This document shows, in pieces, positions 45,514 to 54,100 of a stretch of DNA of 64,000 nt. The notes under the pieces are model-generated. The model was given only the letters and a program-made list of their open reading frames with translations, did no database searches and was not told the DNA's origin. The DNA lies in the NCBI RefSeq assembly GCF_944324505.1, contig NZ_CALUWO010000004.1:62001-126000 (forward strand). Direction: 5' to 3'. The number at the start of each line of letters is the position of its first letter. Position 1 is the first letter of the stretch. A program made the position numbers and the translations under genes. This DNA is from an uncultured Desulfovibrio sp. Its GTDB lineage: Bacteria; Desulfobacterota; Desulfovibrionia; Desulfovibrionales; Desulfovibrionaceae.

Positions 45514-47181
45514 ATGAAGATTGCCATGCTGCAATGCAATGTCGTTACCGGCGATGTGGCCGGCAATGTGGAGCGCATCATAGCCGCTGCCCGCCATGCC
45601 GCCGAACACGGAGCCGACCTGTGCGTCACCCCGGAACTGGCCCTGTGCGGCGCGGCACCGGGCAGCTACCTGCGCACGGAAGACTTTGCCCAGGGCTGCC
45701 GCACCGGTCTGGACCGCCTGGCCGAGGCCCTGCACGACGGCCCGCCCCTGCTGGTGGGCGCGCCGGTGCCCAGCACCTATGACCCCCGGCTGCTGTCCAA
45801 TGCCGCCGTGCTGGTGAACAAGGGCCAGTGGCAGACCATCTCGCGCAAGATATACCAGAATCTTGGGCAGGAAGAAGAAATGCGCTACTTTGACCGGGGC
45901 GTTACCTGCGGCATTGTCTCCGTGAGCGGCTGGCGCATCGGCGTCGTCGTATGCGAAAATTCCGTCACCGAGGATGGCGCCTTCTGGAAAATCCAGTATG
46001 CCAGCGGCCACAATCCGCTTATGGAGCTGATACAGCGCGGCGTGGATGCCATTGTGCATCTGGCGGCCGCGCCCTTCAGCATCGGCTCCCAGGGCATGGG
46101 GGAACGTCTGCTCTCCCACGTGGCCGCGCGGCACCACGTGCATCTGTTTTCCGTCAATCTGGTGGGCGGATACGATCACAGCATCTTCAGCGGACAGAGC
46201 CTTGCCTTTGACCCCACAGGCCAGCTGCTGGCCCGGGGCAAGGCCTTTGACGAGGATACCCTGGTGGTGGACGTGGCCGCCCCGGATGAAAGCCTCATCG
46301 CGCCCCTGACGTCCTGCATCGAGGAATCCATCTGGCGTGCCCTGACCCTGGGCGTGCGGGACTTTGTGCACAAATGCGGTGCGGAGCGCGTCATTGTGGG
46401 CCTGTCCGGCGGCATGGATTCTGCGCTGGTATGCAGCGTGGCCGTGGAAGCCCTGGGAGCGGACAATGTGTTTGGCGTGCTCATGCCCTCGCCCTACAGC
46501 AGCGAAGGCTCCCTGCGGGATGCCGGAGCGCTGGCCGACAATCTGGGCGTTGCCACGGTTACCCTGCCCATCGAACCGCTCATGCAGGCCTATGCCGCTG
46601 CCCTGGCCCCGGGCCTGGACCGCTTTCCGGCCTATGACGGCGAAATGACCTTTGAAAACGTGCAGGCCCGCATCCGCGGCAGCCTGCTCACCACCCTGGC
46701 CAACCGTGCGCGCGCCCTGGTGCTCAATACGGGCAACAAAAGCGAATGCGCCGTGGGCTACTGCACGCTCTATGGCGATTCCGTGGGGGCGCTGGCCGTC
46801 ATTGCCGATCTGACCAAGACCGAAGTCTATGCCGTGGGCCGCTGGTACAATCGCTTCCGCGGGCAAGATGTCATCCCCCAGGCCATTTTTGACAAGGCCC
46901 CTTCGGCGGAGCTGCACCCCGGCCAGAAGGACGCGGACAGCCTGCCGCCCTACGATGTGCTGGACCCTGTGCTGGAGCGCCTGCTGGCCAGCTCCACCGT
47001 TGGCGACCGTTCCGCTGCCGCGCATGCCGACCTGGACGAAACTGCACGCGACATACGCAACCGCCTGTTCCGGGCGGAATTCAAGCGCCGTCAGGAACCG
47101 CCGGCCCTGTACGTGAGCCGCGTGCCCTTTGGCGAGGCCTGGTCCGTGCCTGTGGCCGGCCGCTACCGCATGCCCAGCTAG
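45514..47181 (+). CDS. nadE: Glutamine-dependent NAD+ synthetase
   Basis: The protein has 555 aa. N-terminal amidase domain with catalytic Glu41 (CVTPELALCG), Lys in SRKIYQNLGQ and Cys in IGVVVCENSV; C-terminal synthetase with the P-loop IVGLSGGMDSALVC. It converts nicotinate adenine dinucleotide to NAD+ with glutamine and ATP. The start is 25 bp after the UbiD-family stop, following ACGAGG. Confidence 0.95.
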   Translation: MKIAMLQCNVVTGDVAGNVERIIAAARHAAEHGADLCVTPELALCGAAPGSYLRTEDFAQGCRTGLDRLAEALHDGPPLLVGAPVPSTYDPRLLSNAAVLVNKGQWQTISRKIYQNLGQEEEMRYFDRGVTCGIVSVSGWRIGVVVCENSVTEDGAFWKIQYASGHNPLMELIQRGVDAIVHLAAAPFSIGSQGMGERLLSHVAARHHVHLFSVNLVGGYDHSIFSGQSLAFDPTGQLLARGKAFDEDTLVVDVAAPDESLIAPLTSCIEESIWRALTLGVRDFVHKCGAERVIVGLSGGMDSALVCSVAVEALGADNVFGVLMPSPYSSEGSLRDAGALADNLGVATVTLPIEPLMQAYAAALAPGLDRFPAYDGEMTFENVQARIRGSLLTTLANRARALVLNTGNKSECAVGYCTLYGDSVGALAVIADLTKTEVYAVGRWYNRFRGQDVIPQAIFDKAPSAELHPGQKDADSLPPYDVLDPVLERLLASSTVGDRSAAAHADLDETARDIRNRLFRAEFKRRQEPPALYVSRVPFGEAWSVPVAGRYRMPS

Positions 47182-47343
47182 GTCCCGGGCATAGGCCTGC
47201 CGTCCGCAGCCGTGCAGCAGACGGCAGGCTGTGCTTCCTTTCCCGAGGGGCGGCGCTTTTCGCTTGAAGGGCCGCCGCTCCTGCGCTACTATCGACCGCC
47301 GTTCCCCTGTGACGGGAGCAATACTTATCTGGAGGATGTTGAC

Positions 47344-48327
47344 ATGGCTGAAGCACCGGAGAAAAACCTCGCACTGGACATTGTTCGCATCACCGAAGCC
47401 GCCGCGCTGGCGTCGGCCCGCTGGCTGGGGCGCGGGGACAAGGAAGCGGGCGACGGCGCCGCCGTGGATGCCATGCGCAACAGCTTTTCCACCCTGCATG
47501 TGGACGGCATCGTGGTTATCGGCGAGGGGGAAAAGGACAATGCCCCCATGCTGTATAATGGCGAACAGGTGGGTATAGGCGACGGCCCCCGCCTGGACGT
47601 GGCCGTGGACCCCGTGGAAGGGACCAGCCTGCTGGCCTACGGGCGGCCCAATGCCATTTCCACCGTGGCCGTAGCGCCGCGCGGCAGCATGTTCAACCCC
47701 GGCCCCAGCTTCTACATGCAGAAGCTGGTGGTGCCCGGTGAAGCCCAGAACGTGGTGGACCTGGATGCCCCGGTGGCAGTCAACCTGGCAAATGTGGCCC
47801 GCGCTCTGGACAAGAAGGTGCAGGACCTGGTGGTCTTTGTACTGGACAAGCCCCGCCACAAGCAGCTCATTGCCGACATCCGCGCCGCCGGAGCGCGCAT
47901 ACAGCTGCACAGCGACGGCGACGTGGCCGGCGCCCTCATGGCCGTGGATCCGCGCAATGAGGTGGACATCATGATGGGCACCGGCGGCACGCCGGAAGGC
48001 GTGCTGGCGGCCTGCGCCATCAAGGGCATGGGCGGACAGATTCTGGCCCGGCTTGATCCGCAGTCCTATGTGGAAAAGGAAGCCATCACCAATGCCGGCA
48101 TCGATATCCGCGAAGTTCTGACAGTCAACGAACTGGTCAAAAGCGACGACTGCTTCTTTGCGGCCACGGGCATTTCCGGCGGGGATTTCCTGCGCGGGGT
48201 GTGCTACAGCTCGCGCCACGCCGTTACCCACTCGCTGGTGCTGCGCGGCAAGACCGGAACGCTGCGCTACGTGGAATCCTACCACAACCTTGACCGCCTG
48301 ACCAAGATCAGCGCCGTGCCCTATTAG
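47344..48327 (+). CDS. glpX: Fructose-1,6-bisphosphatase class II (GlpX)
   Basis: The protein has 327 aa. GlpX signatures: GDGAAVDAMRNSF, VIGEGEKDNAPMLYNGE and VAVDPVEGTSLLA for the metal-binding phosphatase core, and GTGGTPEGVLAACAIK. It hydrolyses fructose 1,6-bisphosphate in gluconeogenesis. The ATG at 47344 follows CTGGAGG. It is downstream of nadE. Confidence 0.95.
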   Translation: MAEAPEKNLALDIVRITEAAALASARWLGRGDKEAGDGAAVDAMRNSFSTLHVDGIVVIGEGEKDNAPMLYNGEQVGIGDGPRLDVAVDPVEGTSLLAYGRPNAISTVAVAPRGSMFNPGPSFYMQKLVVPGEAQNVVDLDAPVAVNLANVARALDKKVQDLVVFVLDKPRHKQLIADIRAAGARIQLHSDGDVAGALMAVDPRNEVDIMMGTGGTPEGVLAACAIKGMGGQILARLDPQSYVEKEAITNAGIDIREVLTVNELVKSDDCFFAATGISGGDFLRGVCYSSRHAVTHSLVLRGKTGTLRYVESYHNLDRLTKISAVPY

Positions 48328-48398
48328 GGCAGGCGTTTTTGCGGCCCGCCGCCGGCCCGGCTGCCGGGGCGGGCCATTCCCCTTTCCAAGGAACGCAC

Positions 48399-48878
48399 AT
48401 GAAGAACTCTCCCCGCCGCCTGTGCGGCGCTGTGCTGTGTGCCCTGCTGCTGGGCAGCGGCCTTTGCCTGCCTGTGCAGGCCGAAGCAGCATCCTCCACG
48501 GTGCTGACGGTCTATGACAAACAGGGCGATGTAACCGAAAAGGAACTGCTCACATTTCTTGATCTGCTGCCGCAGTTCCGCCGCTGGGCACATGCCAGCC
48601 AGGAAGAGGCCCACCCCGTGCTGCGCCGGGGCAAGGCGGACTTTCTGTACTCCGACCGTGCGGCCCAGTGGGTGACCGACCACGGCTGGGACCCCCGGCG
48701 CTTCTTCTGCGTCATGGGACGCATGGCCGCCGCCCTGGTTCTGGTTGAAGAAGGCGGCAACGAGATGGCCCGTCCCAAGGACATGCCCCCGGTGAGCAAG
48801 GCCGAACTGGAACTGGCCCGCAAGCATCTGGGCAGCATTCTCAAGGCCAGCCTGGATACATCCTCCGACCAGCGCTAG
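48399..48878 (+). CDS. Secreted hypothetical protein
   Basis: The protein has 159 aa. A Sec signal peptide (LCGAVLCALLLGSGLCLPVQAEA) leads to a mostly helical domain (VTEKELLTFLDLLPQFRRW, LARKHLGSILKASL). The middle motif FFCVMGRMAAALVLVEEGG is conserved-looking. The family is unknown. The RBS AAGGA lies before the ATG. It may share an operon with glpX. Confidence 0.68.
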   Translation: MKNSPRRLCGAVLCALLLGSGLCLPVQAEAASSTVLTVYDKQGDVTEKELLTFLDLLPQFRRWAHASQEEAHPVLRRGKADFLYSDRAAQWVTDHGWDPRRFFCVMGRMAAALVLVEEGGNEMARPKDMPPVSKAELELARKHLGSILKASLDTSSDQR

Positions 48879-49075
48879 GGCCGCGCCACAGGGGCATGGC
48901 ACCCGGCCGAGTGGCGCACCCGACCACCAGACGGAACGCCAGTCTGTCCCACATCATGGTCATACAACAGGGCCTGTCCCCCCAGGGGGCAGGCTCCTTT
49001 TGCACAAACAGCCTGACGCCGGGCAGCACGCGCCACCGGAATACCCGCAGCCCTCTTTCCACAAAGGAGACCAGC

Positions 49076-49351
49076 ATGAAAAAGTGCATGGATGCCGACA
49101 ATCTGCACCGCCGCATGAAGAAGCTCATGGGGCAGTTGCAGGCCATTGACCAGATGATTGACAAAGACGTTCCCTGCGAGGACATCCTCATGCAGATCAA
49201 TGCCGTCAAGGGTGCCCTGCACAAGGTGGGACAGATCGTGTTGGAAGGACATCTCCAGCACTGTGTGCGCGATGGCATCGAGCATGGCGATGCCGAGGCC
49301 ACCATTGCGTCCTTTGCCCGTGCCATCGAGCACTTTTCCCGCCACAGCTGA
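49076..49351 (+). CDS. csoR: CsoR/RcnR-family metal-sensing repressor
   Basis: The protein has 91 aa, all-helical DUF156 type. The metal fingerprint Cys34 (VPCEDILMQ), His59 and Cys63 (GHLQHCV) matches the Cu(I)-sensing CsoR pattern rather than RcnR, which uses an extra N-terminal His. It lies directly upstream of a P-type ATPase. A palindromic site sits in the ATPase promoter (49374-49402), so it most likely represses that gene and releases it when metal binds. The RBS is AAAGGAGA. Confidence 0.9.
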   Translation: MKKCMDADNLHRRMKKLMGQLQAIDQMIDKDVPCEDILMQINAVKGALHKVGQIVLEGHLQHCVRDGIEHGDAEATIASFARAIEHFSRHS

Positions 49352-49373
49352 GTGACGTCCCTCCTCCCTCTTC

Positions 49374-49402
49374 TTGACTACCTATACCCCTATAGGTATA
49401 TT
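49374..49402 (+). promoter_or_regulatory. Promoter with CsoR-type operator in the -35/-10 spacer
   Basis: TTGACT (49374-49379), a 17-bp spacer and TATATT (49397-49402). The palindrome TACCTATA-CCCC-TATAGGTA (49379-49398) fills the spacer exactly. Its dyad with a run of C matches known CsoR-family operators. Confidence 0.85.
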
Positions 49403-49452
49403 CCCCCTGCACACTGCCATGCCCATGGCTCCACATCATCAGGGAGGAAGGT

Positions 49453-51345
49453 ATGCTTGCCGCATTGCGCCAATGGATGAAGGAAGACCCCCGACAAGCC
49501 CTGTCGCTGGGCCTGTCTGCCGCTGGTCTGCTGTTGAGTTTTCTGGACTGGTATCCCCGGCCCCTGGATCCGGCCTGGCTGGCCGTTGTGCTCTGCGGCC
49601 TGCCCATTCTCCGCGACGGTGCGGTGGGCCTGTTTACCCGCTTTGACATCCGGGCCGATGTGCTGGTGTCCATGGCGCTTCTGGCCTCGGTGGCCATTGG
49701 GGAAATCTTTGCCGCCGGAGAGGTGGCCTTCATCATGCAGTTGGGTGCCCTGCTGGAAGAACGCACCGTGGCCCGGGCGCGCGCCGGCATAGAACGCCTG
49801 GTGCGCCTGACGCCCCGCACGGCCCGGCGCCTTCAGGACAGCACCGAAACCATCATCCCCGCCGAACAGGTGGCCGTGGATGACCTGCTGCGCGTGCTGC
49901 CGGGCGAGACCATTCCCGTGGACGGAATCATTGTCAGCGGGCAGACCGCCATTGACCAGTCGCTCATGACCGGAGAATCCGTGCCCGTGGACAAAGGCCC
50001 CGGCGACACGGTGTCCAGCGGCACGGTCAATCAGTTCGGCGCCTTTGACATGCGCGCCGTCAAGGTGGGCGAAGACAGCGCCCTGCAACGCATGATCCGC
50101 CTTGTACAATCCGCTGATGCGGGCAAGGCCCGCATTGTACGCCTGGCTGACCGCTGGGCTACCTGGATTGTGGTGACAGCCCTTGTGGCGGCGGCAGGCA
50201 CCTGGGTGGTGAGCGGCGAAATCTTGCGCGCCGTCACCATTCTTGTGGTCTTCTGCCCCTGCGCCCTGGTGCTGGCCACGCCCACGGCAATCATGGCCGC
50301 CATCGGCAATGCCACCCGCCACGGCGTGCTGGTCAAGGAGGGCGATGCCCTGGAACGGCTGGCCCGCGTCAAGGCCGTGGCCTTTGACAAGACCGGCACC
50401 CTGACCTTCGGCACCCCGGAAGTCAGCCATGTGGAAAGCTGCCGGACAGGGCTGGATGCTGCCGCGCTGCTGCGTCTCACGGCGGCGGCCGAGCGGCGCT
50501 CGGAGCACCCGCTGGGCAAGGCCATTGTGCGGCATGCCCATGCCACGCAGGGCGCCTGCCGGGAGGCGGAAACCTTTCAGATGCTGCCGGGCCGGGGCGT
50601 CAGCGCCGGGGTGAACGGCCATAGCGTGCTGGCCGGCAATGCCGCCCTGCTGACGGAACATGGCATCCCCCTGCCGGACGAGGCTGCCAGCAGGGCAGAG
50701 CAGGCCCTGGCCCAGGGGCAGACCCTGGTCTACGTGGCGCTGGACGACAGCTTTGCCGGCTTCATCGCCCTGGCTGACAAACTGCGCCCCACAGCGGCCC
50801 AGACCCTGCAGGAGCTGCACGCAGCCGGCATCTCCACCGTACTCCTGACCGGCGACAATGCGGCCGCAGCCCGCGCCGTCAGCGCAGCCCTGCCGCTGGA
50901 TGAGGTGCATGCGCACTGCCTGCCCGCCGACAAGCTGCGCTGGATCGACAGCAGCCAGCAGCGGCAGCGGCCGGTGTGCATGATCGGCGACGGCATCAAC
51001 GATGCTCCGGCCCTGAAAAAGGCCTTTGTGGGGGTGGCCATGGGCGGTGTGGGCAGCGACATTGCCGTGGACGCCGCTGATATGGCCCTGGTGCATGACG
51101 ACATCAGGGAGCTGCCGCATATCGTTGCCCTCTCGCGGCGCATGATGCACACCATCAGCGTGAATCTGGGCTTTTCCCTGCTGCTCAACTTTGCCGCCAT
51201 CTTCCTGGCCATGGCCGGTCTGCTCTCCCCCGTGGCCGGTGCCCTGGTGCACAATGCCGGCTCGGTACTGGTCATTGTACATTCCGCCCTGCTGCTGCAC
51301 TGGCAGCGGCAGGAGCGCCGGTCTTCTTCCGCCGCACAGGCATGA
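49453..51345 (+). CDS. Heavy-metal-translocating P-type ATPase (P1B), no N-terminal HMA domain
   Basis: The protein has 630 aa. Eight predicted membrane segments; the M6 CPC motif (VVFCPCALVLATPTA, Cys268/270), phosphorylation site AFDKTGTLTFG (Asp312), nucleotide-domain HP (SEHPLGKAI) and hinge MIGDGINDAPALKKA are present. It exports a soft or transition metal across the inner membrane. The last membrane segment HNAGSVLVIVHSALLL lacks the MxxSS of Cu ATPases and the DxG of Zn/Cd ATPases, so metal identity is open despite the CsoR-like neighbour. No HMA domain precedes M1. Confidence 0.92.
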   Translation: MLAALRQWMKEDPRQALSLGLSAAGLLLSFLDWYPRPLDPAWLAVVLCGLPILRDGAVGLFTRFDIRADVLVSMALLASVAIGEIFAAGEVAFIMQLGALLEERTVARARAGIERLVRLTPRTARRLQDSTETIIPAEQVAVDDLLRVLPGETIPVDGIIVSGQTAIDQSLMTGESVPVDKGPGDTVSSGTVNQFGAFDMRAVKVGEDSALQRMIRLVQSADAGKARIVRLADRWATWIVVTALVAAAGTWVVSGEILRAVTILVVFCPCALVLATPTAIMAAIGNATRHGVLVKEGDALERLARVKAVAFDKTGTLTFGTPEVSHVESCRTGLDAAALLRLTAAAERRSEHPLGKAIVRHAHATQGACREAETFQMLPGRGVSAGVNGHSVLAGNAALLTEHGIPLPDEAASRAEQALAQGQTLVYVALDDSFAGFIALADKLRPTAAQTLQELHAAGISTVLLTGDNAAAARAVSAALPLDEVHAHCLPADKLRWIDSSQQRQRPVCMIGDGINDAPALKKAFVGVAMGGVGSDIAVDAADMALVHDDIRELPHIVALSRRMMHTISVNLGFSLLLNFAAIFLAMAGLLSPVAGALVHNAGSVLVIVHSALLLHWQRQERRSSSAAQA

Positions 51346-51347
51346 AA

Positions 51348-51384
51348 AACGGGGCCGCCAGGATATCTTCCTGGCGGCCCCGTT
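51348..51384. terminator. Bidirectional terminator after the ATPase gene
   Basis: A perfect 16-bp inverted repeat (51348-51363 / 51369-51384) has a 5-nt loop. The minus strand has a short T-run after it, so it can also end the convergent Yip1-like gene. Confidence 0.82.
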
Positions 51385-51513
51385 CGCAGCACAGGGCATG
51401 TCCTGCGGGAACCTGTTCCTGTCACGCGGTCTTGTCAAAGGGGCCGACCGCCGCCAGCGCGCGGAAACGCCCCCCTTCCGGTCGCAGCGCCCACAGGGGA
51501 ACCCATCCCGCGC

Positions 51514-52533
51514 CTAGACGGGCAGACTGCCGAACATGACAAAAAGAAAGAGCAGCAGCGGCATCAGGCCCAGCAGGGTCCGCGGCCAGTCCAGCCGAAA
51601 GGCCACCCGGCAGCCGTTGACGATGCAGGCAATGCTCCACATGACCCCCACCTGCGATCCCAGCAGCGGAATGATGCTGAGCAGCACCGGCGCGGCACTG
51701 TAGGCCATGATCTGGAACATGATGACAAAACTGGCATGCCTGACCCCGGTGAGACGATATCCCAGCAGCAGCAAGGCACTGATCACATAGAGCTGCAACA
51801 CCAGACTGGCCACCGAAACCAGCGCGAAGAGCAGCGGATGTGTGAGCGAAAAATGCAGCACCTGCCCAAAGATGGAGTTGTTCTGGGCAATGGCCTGTTC
51901 CAGAATGTCACGGCTCATGCTGGTCCACACAAACTGACTGACCACCAGCGCCAGCACCACCACCAGATAATAGAGCAGCGCCCGCAGCTGCGGCGCTTCC
52001 GGGTCCAGTCGGGCAAAGAAGCGGCCTGCGCCGAACATGACCCGCAGAGTCGTCTGGTAGAAGGCGCTTGCATAGCCGGAGGGATAGGGCGCCATGTCCC
52101 ACGGATTGCCCTCGTCCGGCACCGAATCCTCTGCCACTTCCGCGTGATGGTCTGCATGGCGCTGGCGGCGCCGTTCCTCGCGGGAGGGGCGTTCGTCCTC
52201 CGGCTGCGGCGCGTCCGTCGTATGCGGCGCATGCGCCGCGTTGTCCGCGGCAGACGGCCTGTCCTCCGGCCTGGCCGGGGCTGCCCGTTCATCCTCCGGC
52301 CTGGTCTGGCCGGACGAAGCACCCGGCACAATGGCGCCGGGAGGCAGGGGGTCATCTCCGTCCTCATGCGGAGCGTTGTCCGTGCCGTGACGCAGCACGT
52401 GGGAGGAGGCATCCTCCGGCACAAAACGAAAGCGGCAGGCACAGTGGGGGCAGGTCGCGATGACAGGTTTCGCGGGAACTCGATCCGACGGCAGGTCGCG
52501 GCTGAAACCGCAGTCCGGGCAGGTAATTTTCAT
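51514..52533 (-). CDS. Zinc-ribbon membrane protein with YIP1-like domain
   Basis: The protein has 339 aa. It begins with a zinc ribbon, MKITCPDCGFSRD.. then CPHCACRF (MJ0042-type), followed by a disordered Glu/Asp/Pro/Arg-rich linker to about 145. The C-terminal region has five to six hydrophobic segments typical of Yip1-domain proteins (LRALLYYLVVVLALVVSQFV, VASLVLQLYVISALLLLGYR). Function unknown. The start is taken where the ribbon begins (ATG 52531-52533); the RBS is weak. Confidence 0.75.
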   Translation of the reverse strand: MKITCPDCGFSRDLPSDRVPAKPVIATCPHCACRFRFVPEDASSHVLRHGTDNAPHEDGDDPLPPGAIVPGASSGQTRPEDERAAPARPEDRPSAADNAAHAPHTTDAPQPEDERPSREERRRQRHADHHAEVAEDSVPDEGNPWDMAPYPSGYASAFYQTTLRVMFGAGRFFARLDPEAPQLRALLYYLVVVLALVVSQFVWTSMSRDILEQAIAQNNSIFGQVLHFSLTHPLLFALVSVASLVLQLYVISALLLLGYRLTGVRHASFVIMFQIMAYSAAPVLLSIIPLLGSQVGVMWSIACIVNGCRVAFRLDWPRTLLGLMPLLLFLFVMFGSLPV

Positions 52534-52596
52534 CGTGAAACCATAGCAGAGAGGTCCGCCCTCCGCAAGCGTGTTCATTTTCCCCGTCCCGCCGGC

Positions 52597-52625
52597 TTGA
52601 CAGCGCACCGCCGCATGCCTACAGT
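52597..52625 (+). promoter_or_regulatory. Promoter of the Mn riboswitch transcript
   Basis: TTGACA (52597-52602), a 17-bp spacer and TACAGT (52620-52625). Predicted transcription begins near 52632, immediately before the aptamer. Confidence 0.75.
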
Positions 52626-52633
52626 AACAGCCA

Positions 52634-52763
52634 CTCAAGGGGAGTAACTGGGACAGCAAGTCCCTGGCAGCATCAACAGCCTGACAATCCTTTGTCTGGT
52701 GCTGCCGTCGGCACAACCGATTAGTGAGACCTTGGCATATGACATGCCAGGGTCTTTTTTTTG
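52634..52763 (+). promoter_or_regulatory. yybP-ykoY (Mn2+) riboswitch with overlapping terminator
   Basis: The leader contains AAGGGGAGTAAC (52638-52649) and GTGAGACCTT (52724-52733), the two conserved loops of the yybP-ykoY class, with stems between (GGGAC/GTCCC; TCGG/CCGA). P1 pairs CAAGG (52636-52640) with CCTTG (52730-52734). The same CCTTG lies in the left arm of a terminator (52728-52738 / 52744-52754) followed by eight T. So ligand-bound aptamer should prevent termination and turn the gene on. Confidence 0.9.
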
Positions 52764-52786
52764 TTTTCATGGAAACAGGAGACCCT

Positions 52787-54007
52787 ATGACACTGCGCAG
52801 CCTGCGACCCTACCTTCTGGCCGTTCTCATGACCGTGCCGGCCTTTGCCATGCACCTTCTGGCCGGTCCGGACACCTCTCCCATGCTTGTGGCCCTGCTG
52901 GCCGGCCTGGCCATTCTGGGCGCCTCCTTTCTGCTCACCTGGTCCTGTGAAGTGGCCCAGCTCGACATTCCGCAGGCCGTGGCCGTGGCCGTGGTGGCCT
53001 TTATTGCCGTGCTGCCCGAATACGCGGTGGACATGTATTTCACCTGGATGGCCGGCCAGCATCCCGAAAGCGCCTACTCCCACTATGCCATTGCCAATAT
53101 GACCGGCGCCAACCGCCTGCTTATCGGCATTGGCTGGACAGCCATCGTGCTCATTTTTGCCGAGCGCTTCCACAGCGGGGTAGAACTGCATGCCGACAAG
53201 CGCACGGACGTGCTCTTTCTGGGCATTGCCACGACCTATGCCCTGTTCATCCCCCTCAAGGGATCGCTGACCCTGTTTGACGGCGTCATCCTGCTGAGCA
53301 TCTATGCCGGCTACATCTGGATCATCGCCCGCCGCCCCTGCGAGGAAGAGGAGCCGGAAGGGCCGGCCGCCGTTCTGGCTGCCCTGCCCCGGCGGCACCG
53401 CCTCAAGAGCGTTATCGGGCTTTTTGTCTTTTCGGCTCTGGTCATCCTGCTCAATGCCGAATCCTTCAGCGAAGGGCTGGTGGCCAGCGGCAAGATTCTC
53501 GGTGTCAACGAATTCCTGCTGGTGCAGTGGCTGGCGCCCATTGCCTCCGAAGCGCCGGAATTCATTGTGGCGCTCATGTTCGCCTTTCGCGGCAATGCCG
53601 GTCTGGCGCTGGGCAGCCTGCTTTCCAGCAAGCTCAACCAGTGGACCCTGCTTGTGGGCATGATTCCCGGCGTCTACGCCGTTTCCTCCGGCGGCACCAC
53701 GCCCATCAATCTGGATGCCCACCAGTTGCAGGAAATCCTGCTGACGGCGGGGCAGTCCCTCTTTGCCGTGGCCCTGCTGCTGGACATGCGGCTGGGCGTG
53801 CGCGAGGCCGCGGCCCTGCTGGTGCTCTTTGTGGCGCAGTTCCTGTCACCCATCTACGATGCCCAGCTCGAGGCTCTGCTGGGTCTGCCCCATGACCCCC
53901 TGCGCCTGCACGATTTCTATGCCTACGTCTACCTGATTCTGGCGGCTCTGCTGCTGGTGCGGCAGCGCCGTCTGGTCTGGGAACTGCGGCACGGTTTCAA
54001 GGTCTAG
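52787..54007 (+). CDS. CaCA-family cation exchanger, probable Mn2+ exporter
   Basis: The protein has 406 aa, ten to eleven membrane segments. The two alpha-repeats of Na+/Ca2+ exchangers are visible: AFIAVLPEYAVDMYFTW with NMTGANRLLIGIG (first), and LAPIASEAPEFIVALMFAF with LGSLLSSKLNQWTLLVG (second), each with the acidic residue for cation transport. An acidic loop EEEEPEG separates the halves. The upstream Mn2+ riboswitch argues for Mn2+ export rather than Ca2+. The RBS AGGAG precedes the ATG at 52787. Confidence 0.9.
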   Translation: MTLRSLRPYLLAVLMTVPAFAMHLLAGPDTSPMLVALLAGLAILGASFLLTWSCEVAQLDIPQAVAVAVVAFIAVLPEYAVDMYFTWMAGQHPESAYSHYAIANMTGANRLLIGIGWTAIVLIFAERFHSGVELHADKRTDVLFLGIATTYALFIPLKGSLTLFDGVILLSIYAGYIWIIARRPCEEEEPEGPAAVLAALPRRHRLKSVIGLFVFSALVILLNAESFSEGLVASGKILGVNEFLLVQWLAPIASEAPEFIVALMFAFRGNAGLALGSLLSSKLNQWTLLVGMIPGVYAVSSGGTTPINLDAHQLQEILLTAGQSLFAVALLLDMRLGVREAAALLVLFVAQFLSPIYDAQLEALLGLPHDPLRLHDFYAYVYLILAALLLVRQRRLVWELRHGFKV

Positions 54008-54043
54008 ACGCCGCTTGACGAACGCCGGCGCAAGCCATACAAA

Positions 54044-54073
54044 CGGCTCTGTCACCCCCCTGTGACAGAGCCG
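54044..54073 (+). terminator. Hairpin after the cation exchanger
   Basis: A perfect 12-bp stem (54044-54055 / 54062-54073) has a CCCCCT loop. Only a weak T-rich stretch follows. Confidence 0.65.
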
Positions 54074-54100
54074 AATTTCCTTCTGTGAGGTTGCTCCATC

